A stretch of DNA of 64,000 nt from Thiohalocapsa halophila (GTDB taxonomy: Bacteria > Pseudomonadota > Gammaproteobacteria > Chromatiales > Chromatiaceae), in NCBI RefSeq assembly GCF_016583825.1, contig NZ_NRRV01000013.1, forward strand, positions 33,204 to 97,203, in the 5' to 3' direction. The translations under genes and the position numbers were made by a program. Below, piece by piece: positions 51,853 to 61,250 of the stretch. Under the pieces are notes generated by a model. It was given only the letters and a program-made list of their open reading frames with translations. It ran no database searches and had not been told where the DNA came from. Within the stretch, counting starts at the first letter, position 1, and every line of letters starts with the position of its first letter.

Positions 51853-53001
51853 ATGCGCGTACTTCACGTCCATGAGCGGGCCGGCTTCTACGGCGGTGTC
51901 GAGCAGATCCTGCACGACATCGCCGCGGGCCTCGCCGCGCGCGGGCTGCCCCAGGGGCTGCTGCATGCCGACCCGAGCCCGCGGCCGGACTACCTCGGCG
52001 TCTTCGCCGAAACCGGCACCGACGAGGCCGCCATCGAGCGCTTTCGGCCCGACGTGCTCCTGCTGCACAAGCTCGAAGACCCGGCGCGGGTCGCCGATCT
52101 CGCCGCCCGCTTCCCCACGGCCCGTATGGTGCACGACCACGACCTGGTATGCCCGCGCCGGCACAAGTATTTCCCCATCAGCCAGAAGGTCTGCGACAAG
52201 CCGGCCGGTAGGGCTTGTTATACCCACCTCTGCTTCGTGCAGCGCGCACCGAGCGGGCCATGGCCCATTGCGCTCAAGGGCACCGCCGACGTGCGGGCCG
52301 CCATTGCCGCCCATGCGAAGGTCCGCCGGCTCATCGTCGGCAGCCGCTGGATGCGCGATGAGCTTCGCATCAACGGTCTGCCGCCGGCACGCATCCGCAT
52401 CGTGCCGCCGGTGCCCCAGTCGCTGGCGCGCTGCGAGCAACAACCGCCGTCGCACTCGCCGGAAGTGCTCTACGTCGGCCAGGTGATCCGCGGCAAGGGC
52501 GTCGACCTGCTGCTCAAGGCCCTGGCGCAAGTGCCCGGCGACTGGCACGCCACCATCGTCGGCACCGGCAACCATCTGCCCGCCTGCAAGGCGCTGGCCG
52601 TCAAGCTGGACATCGCCCACCGCATCACCTTCACCGGCTGGGTCGACCATGCGGCGCTGGACGACTACTACGCGAGGGCCTCGGTGAGTGTGGTGCCCTC
52701 GCGCTGGCCGGAGCCCTTCGGCATGGTCGGCATCGAGGCCATGGCCCGCGGCCGGCCGGTGGCGGCCTTCGCCGTCGGCGGCATCCCGGACTGGCTCGAC
52801 CACGGCATCACCGGCCTGCTGGCGCGAGAGGCCGACACCGACGCGCTCGCGCAGAACCTGGCCCGGCTCCTGGCGGACCCCGAGCTCGCCGGCATGCTCG
52901 GCAAGCGTGCAGCCAAGCGCGTGCGCGAGCGCTACAGCCCCGACGCCTGCCTGGCCCATCTCACCCGGGTGTTGCAGGAGGCCGTGGCAGACGCCGGCTA
53001 G
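51853..53001 (+). CDS. GT4-family glycosyltransferase
   Basis: The 382-aa protein begins MRVLHVHERAGFYGGVEQIL (GGVE acceptor loop) and has VVPSRWPEPFGMVGIEAMAR and RPVAAFAVGGIPDWLDHGIT. There are several Cys residues in VCPRRHKYFPISQKVCDK and ACYTHLCF, a cluster seen in some GT4 enzymes. It starts immediately after the preceding gene. Confidence 0.94.
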   Translation: MRVLHVHERAGFYGGVEQILHDIAAGLAARGLPQGLLHADPSPRPDYLGVFAETGTDEAAIERFRPDVLLLHKLEDPARVADLAARFPTARMVHDHDLVCPRRHKYFPISQKVCDKPAGRACYTHLCFVQRAPSGPWPIALKGTADVRAAIAAHAKVRRLIVGSRWMRDELRINGLPPARIRIVPPVPQSLARCEQQPPSHSPEVLYVGQVIRGKGVDLLLKALAQVPGDWHATIVGTGNHLPACKALAVKLDIAHRITFTGWVDHAALDDYYARASVSVVPSRWPEPFGMVGIEAMARGRPVAAFAVGGIPDWLDHGITGLLAREADTDALAQNLARLLADPELAGMLGKRAAKRVRERYSPDACLAHLTRVLQEAVADAG

Positions 53002-53059
53002 CGCGCCCCAAGGCCGGGCGCAGCCAACAACGACACGCATAGCACGAGCCACAACCAGC

Positions 53060-54211
53060 ATGCGCATCGGCATCTCCGCCTTCGCCGGCGACGGCGGCAA
53101 ATCGGGCATCAGCCAGTACATGGCCAATATCGTCGGCCGTCTGGTGGCGCTGGCCCCGGAGCACGAGCTTGTCGCCTTCGTCGGTAACGGCGAGCGGGAT
53201 TGGGTGCAATCCTGGCATCCCGGGCTAGAGGTCGTCGGCTTTCCGGACTGGACCGCCCACCCCGTCGCCAGCATCGGCTGGCATCTGCTGCGCCTGCCGG
53301 CGGTGCTGCGCACACACGGCTGCGAGCTGGTGTTCATGCCCGCCGGCAACCGCCGGCTCGCCTGGTCCTACGGCGTCCCGAGCCTGGGCACCGTGCACGA
53401 CTTCTCGCAGCTGCATGTGCCGCAAAAGTACGACGCGCTGCGCATGGCCTACATCATGCGTGTCCTGCCGGCGATGATGCGCCGCCTGGATCGGGTCATC
53501 GCTGTCAGCGATTCCACGCGCAGAGACCTGGAAAGCTTCGCCCGCGTGCCGGCGCAGCGCATCGCCGTGATCCACAACGGTGCCGATCTCGGCCGCTTCA
53601 CGCCGGATCAGCCCGCGAGTACTGTCGCCGCCATGCGGGCACAGCTCGGCATCGACGGGCCCTACCTGCTCTACACCGCCCGCCTGGAGCACCCCGGCAA
53701 GAACCACGTCCGCTTGTTGGAAGCCTTCGCGCAACTGCGGCGCAGCCGCGACCTGCCCCATCGCCTGGTACTCGCGGGCGGGCGCTGGAGCGGGGCCGAG
53801 GCCATCGACGCTCGGGTGGCAGAGCTCGGTCTGCGCGATGCGGTGGTCTTTGCCGGCTTCGTACCGAGCGAGCTGCTGCCGGCGCTCTACGCCGAGGCCG
53901 AGGTTTTCGTCTTCCCGTCCTTGTTCGAGGGCTTCGGCATTCCGGTGCTGGAGGCCATGGCGGCCGGCACCGCCGTCTGCGCGGGCAACACCTCCAGTAT
54001 TCCCGAGGTCGTGGGCGACGCCGGGCTCCTGTTCGACCCGACGGACGCCGACGCTATTGCCAGCGCTCTTGCGCAGCTCCTCGAGGACGGCCGGCTGCGT
54101 GCGCGCCTGGCGGAGCAAGGCAAGGCGCGAGCGGCAGGCTTTACCTGGGACCGCGCCGCCGCGGCGACGCTGGCAGAGCTCCAAGCCCTGGCGGCTCAGA
54201 AGCGCCCCTGA
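53060..54211 (+). CDS. GT4-family glycosyltransferase (mannosyltransferase-like)
   Basis: The 383-aa protein begins MRIGISAFAGDGGKSGISQY and has LLYTARLEHPGKNHVRLLEA, FVFPSLFEGFGIPVLEAMAA and SIPEVVGDAGLLFDPTDAD. The LFEGFGIPVLEAMA motif is typical of mannosyl- and similar GT4 transferases. ATG 53060 was used rather than the upstream shadow frame. Confidence 0.94.
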   Translation: MRIGISAFAGDGGKSGISQYMANIVGRLVALAPEHELVAFVGNGERDWVQSWHPGLEVVGFPDWTAHPVASIGWHLLRLPAVLRTHGCELVFMPAGNRRLAWSYGVPSLGTVHDFSQLHVPQKYDALRMAYIMRVLPAMMRRLDRVIAVSDSTRRDLESFARVPAQRIAVIHNGADLGRFTPDQPASTVAAMRAQLGIDGPYLLYTARLEHPGKNHVRLLEAFAQLRRSRDLPHRLVLAGGRWSGAEAIDARVAELGLRDAVVFAGFVPSELLPALYAEAEVFVFPSLFEGFGIPVLEAMAAGTAVCAGNTSSIPEVVGDAGLLFDPTDADAIASALAQLLEDGRLRARLAEQGKARAAGFTWDRAAAATLAELQALAAQKRP

Positions 54212-54278
54212 AGCCATGGGCGGATTGCGCCGCAGCGGCACACCAGAGGCGCTGCCGAGCGTCGGGCCCGGGCGGCGA

Positions 54279-54737
54279 ATGCAGCGAGCCCAGGCAAAGA
54301 CCGCTCGCCGCACGGCCCGGGCCAACGCGGGCAGTGTGCTGACGGCGGCCCTCGCCGCACTGCTGGCGGCGAGCGGCTGCACAGCGCCGCTCAGCGGCGG
54401 TCTCGCGCGCGGCTGCTCGGCGTTCGCCGCGGACTGCGCCGAGCCCGGTCACACCACCGCAACCGCCGCCAGCCGACCCGATGGTCAGACCCGCCGCTGG
54501 GTAGACATCGATAGCATACCCACCGCAGCGGCCATTTATCTCAACGGCGAGTTCATCGGCTACAGCCCACTGCGCCACCCCCTTGGCTTCAGTAGCGACG
54601 ACCTCGCCCTGAGCCTGGTGGCCGTACCACTGTTCCCCGGCCAAGCCCAACAGGCGCGGTTGATCCGTGTCCCGCCGCTGCCGGCACGGGTCTCCTTTTT
54701 CATGAACAATCCGCCCGCCGAGTCTCCCGACGACTAG
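54279..54737 (+). CDS. Lipoprotein with PEGA-like domain
   Basis: The 152-aa protein from ATG 54279 has a signal peptide and lipobox (TAALAALLAASGC; Cys to be lipidated). A small domain follows with DIDSIPTAAAIYLNGEFIGY and SPLRHPLGF, resembling PEGA repeats found on surface proteins. An in-frame ATG at 54216 would give an unusually long basic leader and lacks a ribosome-binding site. It sits in the polysaccharide gene run and may anchor the machinery to a membrane. Confidence 0.7.
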   Translation: MQRAQAKTARRTARANAGSVLTAALAALLAASGCTAPLSGGLARGCSAFAADCAEPGHTTATAASRPDGQTRRWVDIDSIPTAAAIYLNGEFIGYSPLRHPLGFSSDDLALSLVAVPLFPGQAQQARLIRVPPLPARVSFFMNNPPAESPDD

Positions 54738-54944
54738 CTTGCCGTAGTGGAGCGCCTGCGTGCGCACGCCCTCGAGCCCTCGCGACCCTTAGGCCGGATA
54801 TCTCCGCGGGCTTGACCCGCCCAGACTCTCTCGTTTTGGCTAAGACTTGCGGCTCCCCGCACAATCCCTAGGCCCTGATCAGGATGCCACCGATGTCAGG
54901 CCGCCGTTGGCATATACTGGGAAGCGAGCAGCCTTGGTCCCGCT

Positions 54945-55955
54945 ATGTCCGCCGATCCCCGAGACACCGATCCGCCCGTGTCCCAGCCCGATCCGGAAAC
55001 CCGCCAGGTCTCAGCGGCGGACGCGGCGGAGATGGGCGAGCTCGGCCCGGACAACCCACCTCGCCCGGCATTCGAGAACACGCGCGACACACGCTTCTAC
55101 TTTCCGTCCGCCGCACATCGCGAGGCCCTGTCCCGGCTGCTCTTCCTGGCCCAGGACCGCAACATGGGCATCGGCCTGCTCACAGGCGAGATCGGTGCCG
55201 GTAAGACCCTGTTGCGCACCCTGCTCTATGCGCAGCTGTCGTCCGCCGATCACCTCCGAGTCAATATCGAGAACAGCCTGCTGGACTTCGACGGGCTGTT
55301 GTTGGAGATGCTGAGCCAAATGCGCGGGGCCCGCGTGCACAGCGCGGACCTGCCGGACCGCTACAGCCGGCTCGCCGCCTTCAAGCGCACCCTCGCCGAG
55401 GAAGTGGCGGGCCAGGACAAACATCTCATCGTGCTGGTGGACGAGGCGCAGCAGCTCGGCCTCGACACCCTGGAGGCCCTGAAGGCGCTCACCAACATCG
55501 CCTCCGAGCGACAGAACTTCATGACGCTCATCCTCATCGGCCAGCCGGAGCTGCGCGAGCGCCTGGCGCGGCTGCCGCAGGTCGACCAGCGGGTGAGCCT
55601 GCGCTTTCACCTCGGCGCCCTCACCGCCGCCGAGACCGGCGACTATGTCCGCCATCGGCTGAAAGCCGCGGGCCTCATCGGGGAGCCACCGCTGGAGTCC
55701 GCCGCCATCACCCTGCTGCATCAGGCGAGTCTCGGCATCCCGCGGGAGATCAATCGACTCTGCAAACTGGCTCTGGAGCATGTACTCAACCAGGGCCGCG
55801 GCCGGCTCGATGCCGCCGCAGTGCAGGTGGTGGTGGCGGACCTGCGCCGCCACGGCGCCCTCGCCATGGCGCAGGAGCCGGCATCCGGTCTGCTGGATGA
55901 CGGTTTGGACCGGGATATGAATGCCGCTCACGCGGTGCGGACCGGGTCGCAGTGA
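54945..55955 (+). CDS. ExeA/GspA-like AAA ATPase of exosortase/EPS locus
   Basis: The 336-aa protein has Walker A GEIGAGKT at 81-88, Walker B in HLIVLVDEAQQLGLDTLEAL, a sensor region with TLILIGQPELRERLARLP, and an arginine-rich C-terminal helix domain. This is the ATPase found beside EPS and PEP-CTERM/exosortase loci. Its last bases overlap the GTG start of the Wzz-like gene, so translation is coupled. Confidence 0.9.
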   Translation: MSADPRDTDPPVSQPDPETRQVSAADAAEMGELGPDNPPRPAFENTRDTRFYFPSAAHREALSRLLFLAQDRNMGIGLLTGEIGAGKTLLRTLLYAQLSSADHLRVNIENSLLDFDGLLLEMLSQMRGARVHSADLPDRYSRLAAFKRTLAEEVAGQDKHLIVLVDEAQQLGLDTLEALKALTNIASERQNFMTLILIGQPELRERLARLPQVDQRVSLRFHLGALTAAETGDYVRHRLKAAGLIGEPPLESAAITLLHQASLGIPREINRLCKLALEHVLNQGRGRLDAAAVQVVVADLRRHGALAMAQEPASGLLDDGLDRDMNAAHAVRTGSQ

Positions 55956-58393
55956 GTGATTCGCTGAAGATCGACGCGAGCCTGCGCCGACGCACCAGCT
56001 CGGACGCAGACCAAGACGACGGCCAGCCAGCGCACGGCGGCCGGGACCGCGGCGGCGCCGACGACAGCCCGGGAGAAGCGGCCTGGGACGTGCCGGACCC
56101 CGCCGGCGACGACGAGCAGGCAAGCACCGGCGGCACGACCGACGCACCCGAGCGCCGCGCATCGGCGTCGACGTCCCCGCCGCCGGCCCTCACCGATGAC
56201 GGAGCCGACGCGGAGCCGCCGGCGGCGCCCGCCTTCCCGCCCTTCCCCGGCTTCGGCGACGACTCCGAAGCCCAGTCCGGCGGCCTCGATATCGATGTCA
56301 TGCGCTATGCGCGCGGTGTCTGGCAGCGCAAATGGATCGTCGTCGCCATCGCGACCATCGTCACCCTGCTCTTCCTGCTGCTGGCGCTGTCACTGCCGCG
56401 GGAATGGAAAGCAACGGTCACGCTCATCGCCGAGACGCACCGGGACCCCTTCCAGCTGAGCGAGGTGCCGCCCTTCCGGCCCCAGGAGTACGACCTCCAG
56501 ACCTTCATCGACACCATCAAGCTACCCAGCTCGCTGGACGCGACCATGGAGCGTGTCGGCGTTTCGGTGCTGCGCATGACCATGGCGGGCGCGATCTCCG
56601 TGAGCGTCGGTCGCGACTCCAAGCTCTTTTCCATCAGCGCCGTCTGGGACAGCCCGCAGACCGCCGTGCGCATCGCCAACACCGTCGCCGAGCTCTTCCT
56701 GGAGAACGCCGCCGCCATCCGCCGGCAGGACATCGAGCAGACGTTCGACGACTACAGCAGCCAACTGCGGGAGGCACGCGCCGAGCTGGAAGAGGCCCAC
56801 AAGGCCGTCCTCGCCTACGAAGAAGAGCACGACATCGCGAGCCTGGCGGATCAACTGACGGTGCTGGTGGGACAGGTCTCGGCGCTGGAGACCGAGTATC
56901 GGACCCAGACCGCAGAGGCCGGCGCCATGCGCGCGGCCCTGAAGCGCATTCGCGCGCAGATCGCCGAAGAGCCCGAAATGGTCGTCGCTATCTCACGCTA
57001 CTACAGCCCCTTCAAGCAGCGGCTCTCTGACTACCAATGGGAGCTCAAGGAGGCGCGCACCCGCTATACAGAAGAAAACCCCAAGATCCAGCGCATCCAA
57101 AAGCGTATCGCCACCCTGGAGCAGCTCATCGAGGAGAGCAACGACGAGGTGGCGCCCGAGAACGAGTACCGCCTGAATCCCAAACGCGAGGAGCTGAGCC
57201 TCCGCGCCCAGCAGCTGGAAGACGATATCCAGATCCTCCAGGCCCAGGCGGCGGCCGTCAAACAGACCCTGGACGGCGCCCGCAGCCAGCTCGACGCGCT
57301 CACCGTGGCTCGCACCGGCTACCAGGAGCTCGCCAGCGAGCTGCGCGAGGCCGAGCAGCTGGTGGACAAGCTCGCCTCGAGGCAGGCAGAAGTCCGCGTT
57401 GCCCTGCTGCGCAACGATCCGGGCTTCACCGTCCTCGAGCGCGCCATCCCGCCGGTGTTCCCGGAACCGTCCCTGCGCAAGCTGGTGGGCGCCGCAGGCG
57501 TGATCTTGGGCGGCGGGCTCGGACTCTTCGTCGCTCTGGCGCTGGAATTCCTCGACCCCTTGGTGCGCACCGCCCGCGACGCCCGCAGCATCACCGGCTG
57601 CGACCTGGTGCTCGAGTTCCAGCAGGCGCCGCACGCCGATGACGCTGTCGTCGACCACGCCGTGCCCACGGCGCCCGTGTCGACCCTGTTTCGCAGCATC
57701 GTCAACGACCTGCATACCGCACTGACCCCCAAAGCGTGGCGCAGCCTCGCTATCACCAGCGCCGAGCCCGCCAGTGGGCGCTCAGTCATCGGCGTGAACC
57801 TGGCCTCGGCGCTGGCGCTCAAGGACGAGCTGACGCTGTTAGTGGACGCCGATGTGCGCGCCGATGCCGGTCCGCGTCCGGAGACCCTGCTCGGCGTCGA
57901 GGCGCTGCACCCGCCGGCGGAGATCACCGACGTCCTCAGCGGCGATGCGGCACCGGAGGACGCCTTCGAGCCCACCACCAACCCCTATGTCCGCCTGATG
58001 AGCGCCGGCGACTATGCGGACGATCGCGGCCTGCTGCTGCTCGGCAGCCGCGGCTTCCGCGATCTCGCCCGGCGCCTCAAGCGCGAAGGGGAGCACGTGC
58101 TCTACGACCTGCCGCCCGTCAACGCCATGGAGGCCGTCATAGAGGCCGCCGCCAACATCGGCAATGTCCTACTGGTGGCCAGGAGCGGGCACACCCGCCG
58201 CGCCGACCTCAAGGCCGCCGCCGAGGCCCTCGCCGCCCGCGAGATCGAGATCCGCGCCGTCGTCGTCACCGCCATCCCCGGCCGCCTCATCGCGGGCAAG
58301 CGCACCTTCCAGCCGCCGCCAAAGTCCAAAAAGCAACGTGGCAAGGCCAAGCAGGACCCGGTGCTGGTGGACGAGGACCTGGCAGTGGGCTGA
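55952..58393 (+). CDS. Wzz/GNVR polysaccharide co-polymerase with degenerate kinase domain
   Basis: The 813-aa protein starts at GTG 55952. After a Pro/Asp-rich ~110-residue leader come TM1 (WIVVAIATIVTLLFLLLALS), a long coiled-coil periplasmic region, and the PEPSLRKLVGAAGVILGGGL motif leading into TM2. The cytoplasmic C-terminus keeps the kinase-like strand LLVDADVR, but the Walker A region reads SAEPASGRSVIGVNLA, with Arg where the catalytic Lys should be. There is no Tyr cluster. It probably sets chain length without kinase activity. Confidence 0.92.
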   Translation: MSDSLKIDASLRRRTSSDADQDDGQPAHGGRDRGGADDSPGEAAWDVPDPAGDDEQASTGGTTDAPERRASASTSPPPALTDDGADAEPPAAPAFPPFPGFGDDSEAQSGGLDIDVMRYARGVWQRKWIVVAIATIVTLLFLLLALSLPREWKATVTLIAETHRDPFQLSEVPPFRPQEYDLQTFIDTIKLPSSLDATMERVGVSVLRMTMAGAISVSVGRDSKLFSISAVWDSPQTAVRIANTVAELFLENAAAIRRQDIEQTFDDYSSQLREARAELEEAHKAVLAYEEEHDIASLADQLTVLVGQVSALETEYRTQTAEAGAMRAALKRIRAQIAEEPEMVVAISRYYSPFKQRLSDYQWELKEARTRYTEENPKIQRIQKRIATLEQLIEESNDEVAPENEYRLNPKREELSLRAQQLEDDIQILQAQAAAVKQTLDGARSQLDALTVARTGYQELASELREAEQLVDKLASRQAEVRVALLRNDPGFTVLERAIPPVFPEPSLRKLVGAAGVILGGGLGLFVALALEFLDPLVRTARDARSITGCDLVLEFQQAPHADDAVVDHAVPTAPVSTLFRSIVNDLHTALTPKAWRSLAITSAEPASGRSVIGVNLASALALKDELTLLVDADVRADAGPRPETLLGVEALHPPAEITDVLSGDAAPEDAFEPTTNPYVRLMSAGDYADDRGLLLLGSRGFRDLARRLKREGEHVLYDLPPVNAMEAVIEAAANIGNVLLVARSGHTRRADLKAAAEALAAREIEIRAVVVTAIPGRLIAGKRTFQPPPKSKKQRGKAKQDPVLVDEDLAVG

Positions 58394-58418
58394 GGGCGCA
58401 CCTGCTCATACGCAGCTC

Positions 58419-58443
58419 GATGCCGCATTGGCGGCGTCTTTTT
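58419..58443 (+). terminator. Rho-independent terminator after wzz-like gene
   Basis: GATGCCGC and GCGGCGTC pair with one wobble around an ATTG loop, followed by TTTTT. It lies 26 bp after the stop, so it closes the polysaccharide operon. Confidence 0.85.
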
Positions 58444-58596
58444 ACCCGGTCAACCGCGGCTTCGGATGAACAGCACCACGAGCGCACGGGGCGTCCCCGC
58501 GCAGTTCGGCGCTGCACCGACAGCGACCCGCCCGGGCAGACCCGTCGCACGATCCGTGCTAGCGTGAAGCCAACCGATGAACCCGAGGAGGGATCG

Positions 58597-59556
58597 ATGA
58601 GCAGCCGATCCGCACTCGCCGAGCCCCCGGTGGCTCCGCAGGAGGAGCATCCCGTGGAGCCCGTCTCCCACGCCGGCCGTCTGGTGTCGGAGCATGACTA
58701 TTGGTGCCGGTACTACTCCGAGTCCGACATCCGGTACGAATGGAACGACGGCCGCCTGGAGGAGAAGCCCGTGTCCAACTACGGCACCCTACTCGCGCTC
58801 GCCTGGCTCGCGGAGCTGCTGCGCTGGTTCCTGCGCAGTGAGCCCGTGGCGCAGGAGTCGGTGCCGGACATGGGCTTTCGTCTCGCCCTGCCGGACAAGA
58901 CCGTGATCCGCAGGCCGGACCTGGCGCTGGTGCGCCGCGACAACCCCCAGCCGCTGCTGCCGCTGGATGCGTCTTATCACGGCGTCTATGACCTCTGCAT
59001 CGAGGCGCTGTCGGACCTGTCACAGGCCGATATCGCCCGCGACACGGAGACCAAGAAGGCCGAATACGCAGCCGGCGGCGTGCGCGAGTACTACATCGTG
59101 CACAAGGAGCGCGAGCACCTGGCGTTCTTCCACCTGGACCCGGACACCGGACTGTACCGGCCCATCGCGCCGGAAGACGACGTGATCCGCTCCGAGGCGC
59201 TGCCCGGCTTCCAGTTCCGCATCGCGGACATGGTGGCCGGCACGGATATCACCGAGCTGCGCCACGACCCGGTCTACAACGACTACCTGCTGCCCGCCTG
59301 GCGGGAGGCGGAGGAGCGGGCGAAGGCTGAAGCCGCGCGCGCCGAGGCCGAGGCGGCGCGCGCAGAAGCAGAGGCCGAAGCACGGGCCGAGGCCGAACAG
59401 CGCGCGCAGGCGGCGGCGGACCGGGCGACGGCCGCAGCGCGGGGCCGGACCGAGGCCGAACAACGCGCTGAGTCCGAAGCGCAGGCACGCGCCGAGTCGG
59501 AAGCCGAGCTCGCGCGGCTCAAGGCGCTGCTGGGCAACAAGCATGATCCTGACTGA
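58597..59556 (+). CDS. Uma2-family protein with Ala/Glu-rich coiled-coil tail
   Basis: The 319-aa protein has a Uma2 domain (~20-230): IRYEWNDGRLEEKPVSNYGT, VIRRPDLALVRRDN, ADIARDTETKKAEYAAGGVR and EYYIVHKE. The C-terminal ~90 residues are an almost pure AEAEAR-type helix. GAGGAGGG precedes ATG 58597. Uma2 proteins are restriction-endonuclease-fold proteins of poorly understood function. A second, broken copy is at 9882. Confidence 0.85.
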   Translation: MSSRSALAEPPVAPQEEHPVEPVSHAGRLVSEHDYWCRYYSESDIRYEWNDGRLEEKPVSNYGTLLALAWLAELLRWFLRSEPVAQESVPDMGFRLALPDKTVIRRPDLALVRRDNPQPLLPLDASYHGVYDLCIEALSDLSQADIARDTETKKAEYAAGGVREYYIVHKEREHLAFFHLDPDTGLYRPIAPEDDVIRSEALPGFQFRIADMVAGTDITELRHDPVYNDYLLPAWREAEERAKAEAARAEAEAARAEAEAEARAEAEQRAQAAADRATAAARGRTEAEQRAESEAQARAESEAELARLKALLGNKHDPD

Positions 59557-59569
59557 GCCGGGCGCCTGA

Positions 59570-60049
<480 letters not shown>

Positions 60050-60101
60050 TGAAAGGCGTCTGCGCGACAGCGCTCGCCGGCGAGGCTCGGCCCCGCCGCG
60101 G

Positions 60102-60518
60102 TCAGATCCGCTGCCGGTCCGGCTGCCAGGCGGCTTCCAGCAGCTTGAGGACGTCGCGGCGGCTGATGATGCCGACGAGCTTGCCCTGCTCCATCACCGG
60201 CAGGCGGCGGAAATTGCTGTTGGCGAAACGCTCGGCGATCTCGGTGATGGGGGTGTGGGCCTCGACGGTCACCGGGTCGGTGCTCATGAAGTTCTCGACG
60301 CGGCCGCCGCCTTCGCTGAAGTAGCCGGCGTCCAGGGCGATCTTCAGGCAGTCGCGCTCTGTGAGGATGCCGATGAGGTTACCCACCTGGTCCAGCACGG
60401 GCGCGCCGGAAATACCATCCTGTACCAGGATGCGCACGGCCTCCAGCACCTCCATCTCCGGGTGCAGGGTGATGGGGTGCCGCGACATGGCCTCTTTGGC
60501 GGTTTTGGAATCGAGCAC
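60102..60518 (-). CDS. CBS-domain pair protein
   Basis: The 138-aa protein has two CBS domains: MSRHPITLHPEMEVLEAVRI, GISGAPVLDQVGNLIGILTE and FMSTDPVTVEAHTPITEIAE, RLPVMEQGKLVGIISRRDVL. It probably binds adenosyl nucleotides and acts as an energy-state sensor. The start is placed at GTG 60518, preceded by GAGGAC; an upstream ATG at 60581 gives an unconserved leader. Confidence 0.85.
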   Translation of the reverse strand: MLDSKTAKEAMSRHPITLHPEMEVLEAVRILVQDGISGAPVLDQVGNLIGILTERDCLKIALDAGYFSEGGGRVENFMSTDPVTVEAHTPITEIAERFANSNFRRLPVMEQGKLVGIISRRDVLKLLEAAWQPDRQRI

Positions 60519-60710
60519 GGGTGGGTCCTCGGCGCTATGGGTGTTGGGGGCAAGCTTAGACCTTGGGTTGAGGGTGCGCACGCGGTGGAACGCGGTCTGC
60601 TCAATGGGCTCAGGTCACGTGGGTAGCGTGGGCGGCTTGGGCTCGTGGGGTTCCAGGCTGCGTCAGTCCAGTGATGGCGTGCCCGTTTGTGCGCGTCTTG
60701 CAGCCTTGAC

Positions 60711-60743
60711 GCGGTGTGCCCGGCATCGAGCCGGGCACACCGC
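60711..60743. terminator. Perfect 14-bp hairpin
   Basis: GCGGTGTGCCCGGC (60711-60724) and GCCGGGCACACCGC (60730-60743) are exact inverses with a 5-nt ATCGA loop. It lies 114 bp downstream of nqrM and upstream of the CBS gene. There is no T-run, so it may be a Rho-assisted or attenuating hairpin rather than a classical terminator. The remainder of 60519-60856 contains no gene. Confidence 0.6.
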
Positions 60744-60856
60744 GGACCGACTGAATGTCGGCGCCCTCAGGGGGCGCGCGGCGGGCTGGCTACAAGTCGG
60801 TGCTCCCGGCAGGCATGCGGCGGGGCGGCTAGGGTGTCGGTGCTCCCGGTGCGCCT

Positions 60857-61045
60857 TCAGTCGCGGCGGTTGGGGCAGACGCGGCCGGGGATGCGGCAGG
60901 CGCCGCCGCAGTCAGATTCGACGCCGGGGATCTGGTTCAGGCCGCCGCAGGTGCCGGTGATGCCGGGGCGGCCGGCGAGGACCTTGAGCGACAGGCCGGC
61001 GACTGCAAGCGGGAAGATGACGAGGGTGAAGAGCAGTTCGGCCAT
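60857..61045 (-). CDS. nqrM: NqrM, Na+-NQR maturation factor
   Basis: The 62-aa protein has one membrane span (MAELLFTLVIFPLAVAGLSL) followed by GRPGITGTCGGLNQIPGVES and CGGACRIPGRVCPNRR. The CGGL motif and several Cys are characteristic of NqrM, which helps insert the Fe centre in Na+-NQR. It lies 205 bp after nqrF, in the same direction. Confidence 0.85.
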   Translation of the reverse strand: MAELLFTLVIFPLAVAGLSLKVLAGRPGITGTCGGLNQIPGVESDCGGACRIPGRVCPNRRD

Positions 61046-61250
61046 GGGCGGCTTCTCTTGCCTGTTGGGTTGGCGGCGGTATGTGACCGGCCGCAGCGCG
61101 TTTGATCCTGGATCCGATATTTGAGCCGCGAAGATCCCGAAGAACACGCAGGTGCTCGGTTGGATCGACGATCAAGGCGCGCGCTGCCGAGCGCAACGAC
61201 ATCGACGACGGCCAAGGTGCGGGCGAAGAGGCACCCGACCCTGCCGGCGC

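Noticed and set aside
51157..53349. 730-aa minus-strand frame
   Set aside because: It is antisense to two clear glycosyltransferase genes on the plus strand.
57736..58596. Long upstream extension of the Uma2 gene
   Set aside because: It overlaps the Wzz-like gene in another frame and crosses its terminator; ATG 58597 has a strong ribosome-binding site.
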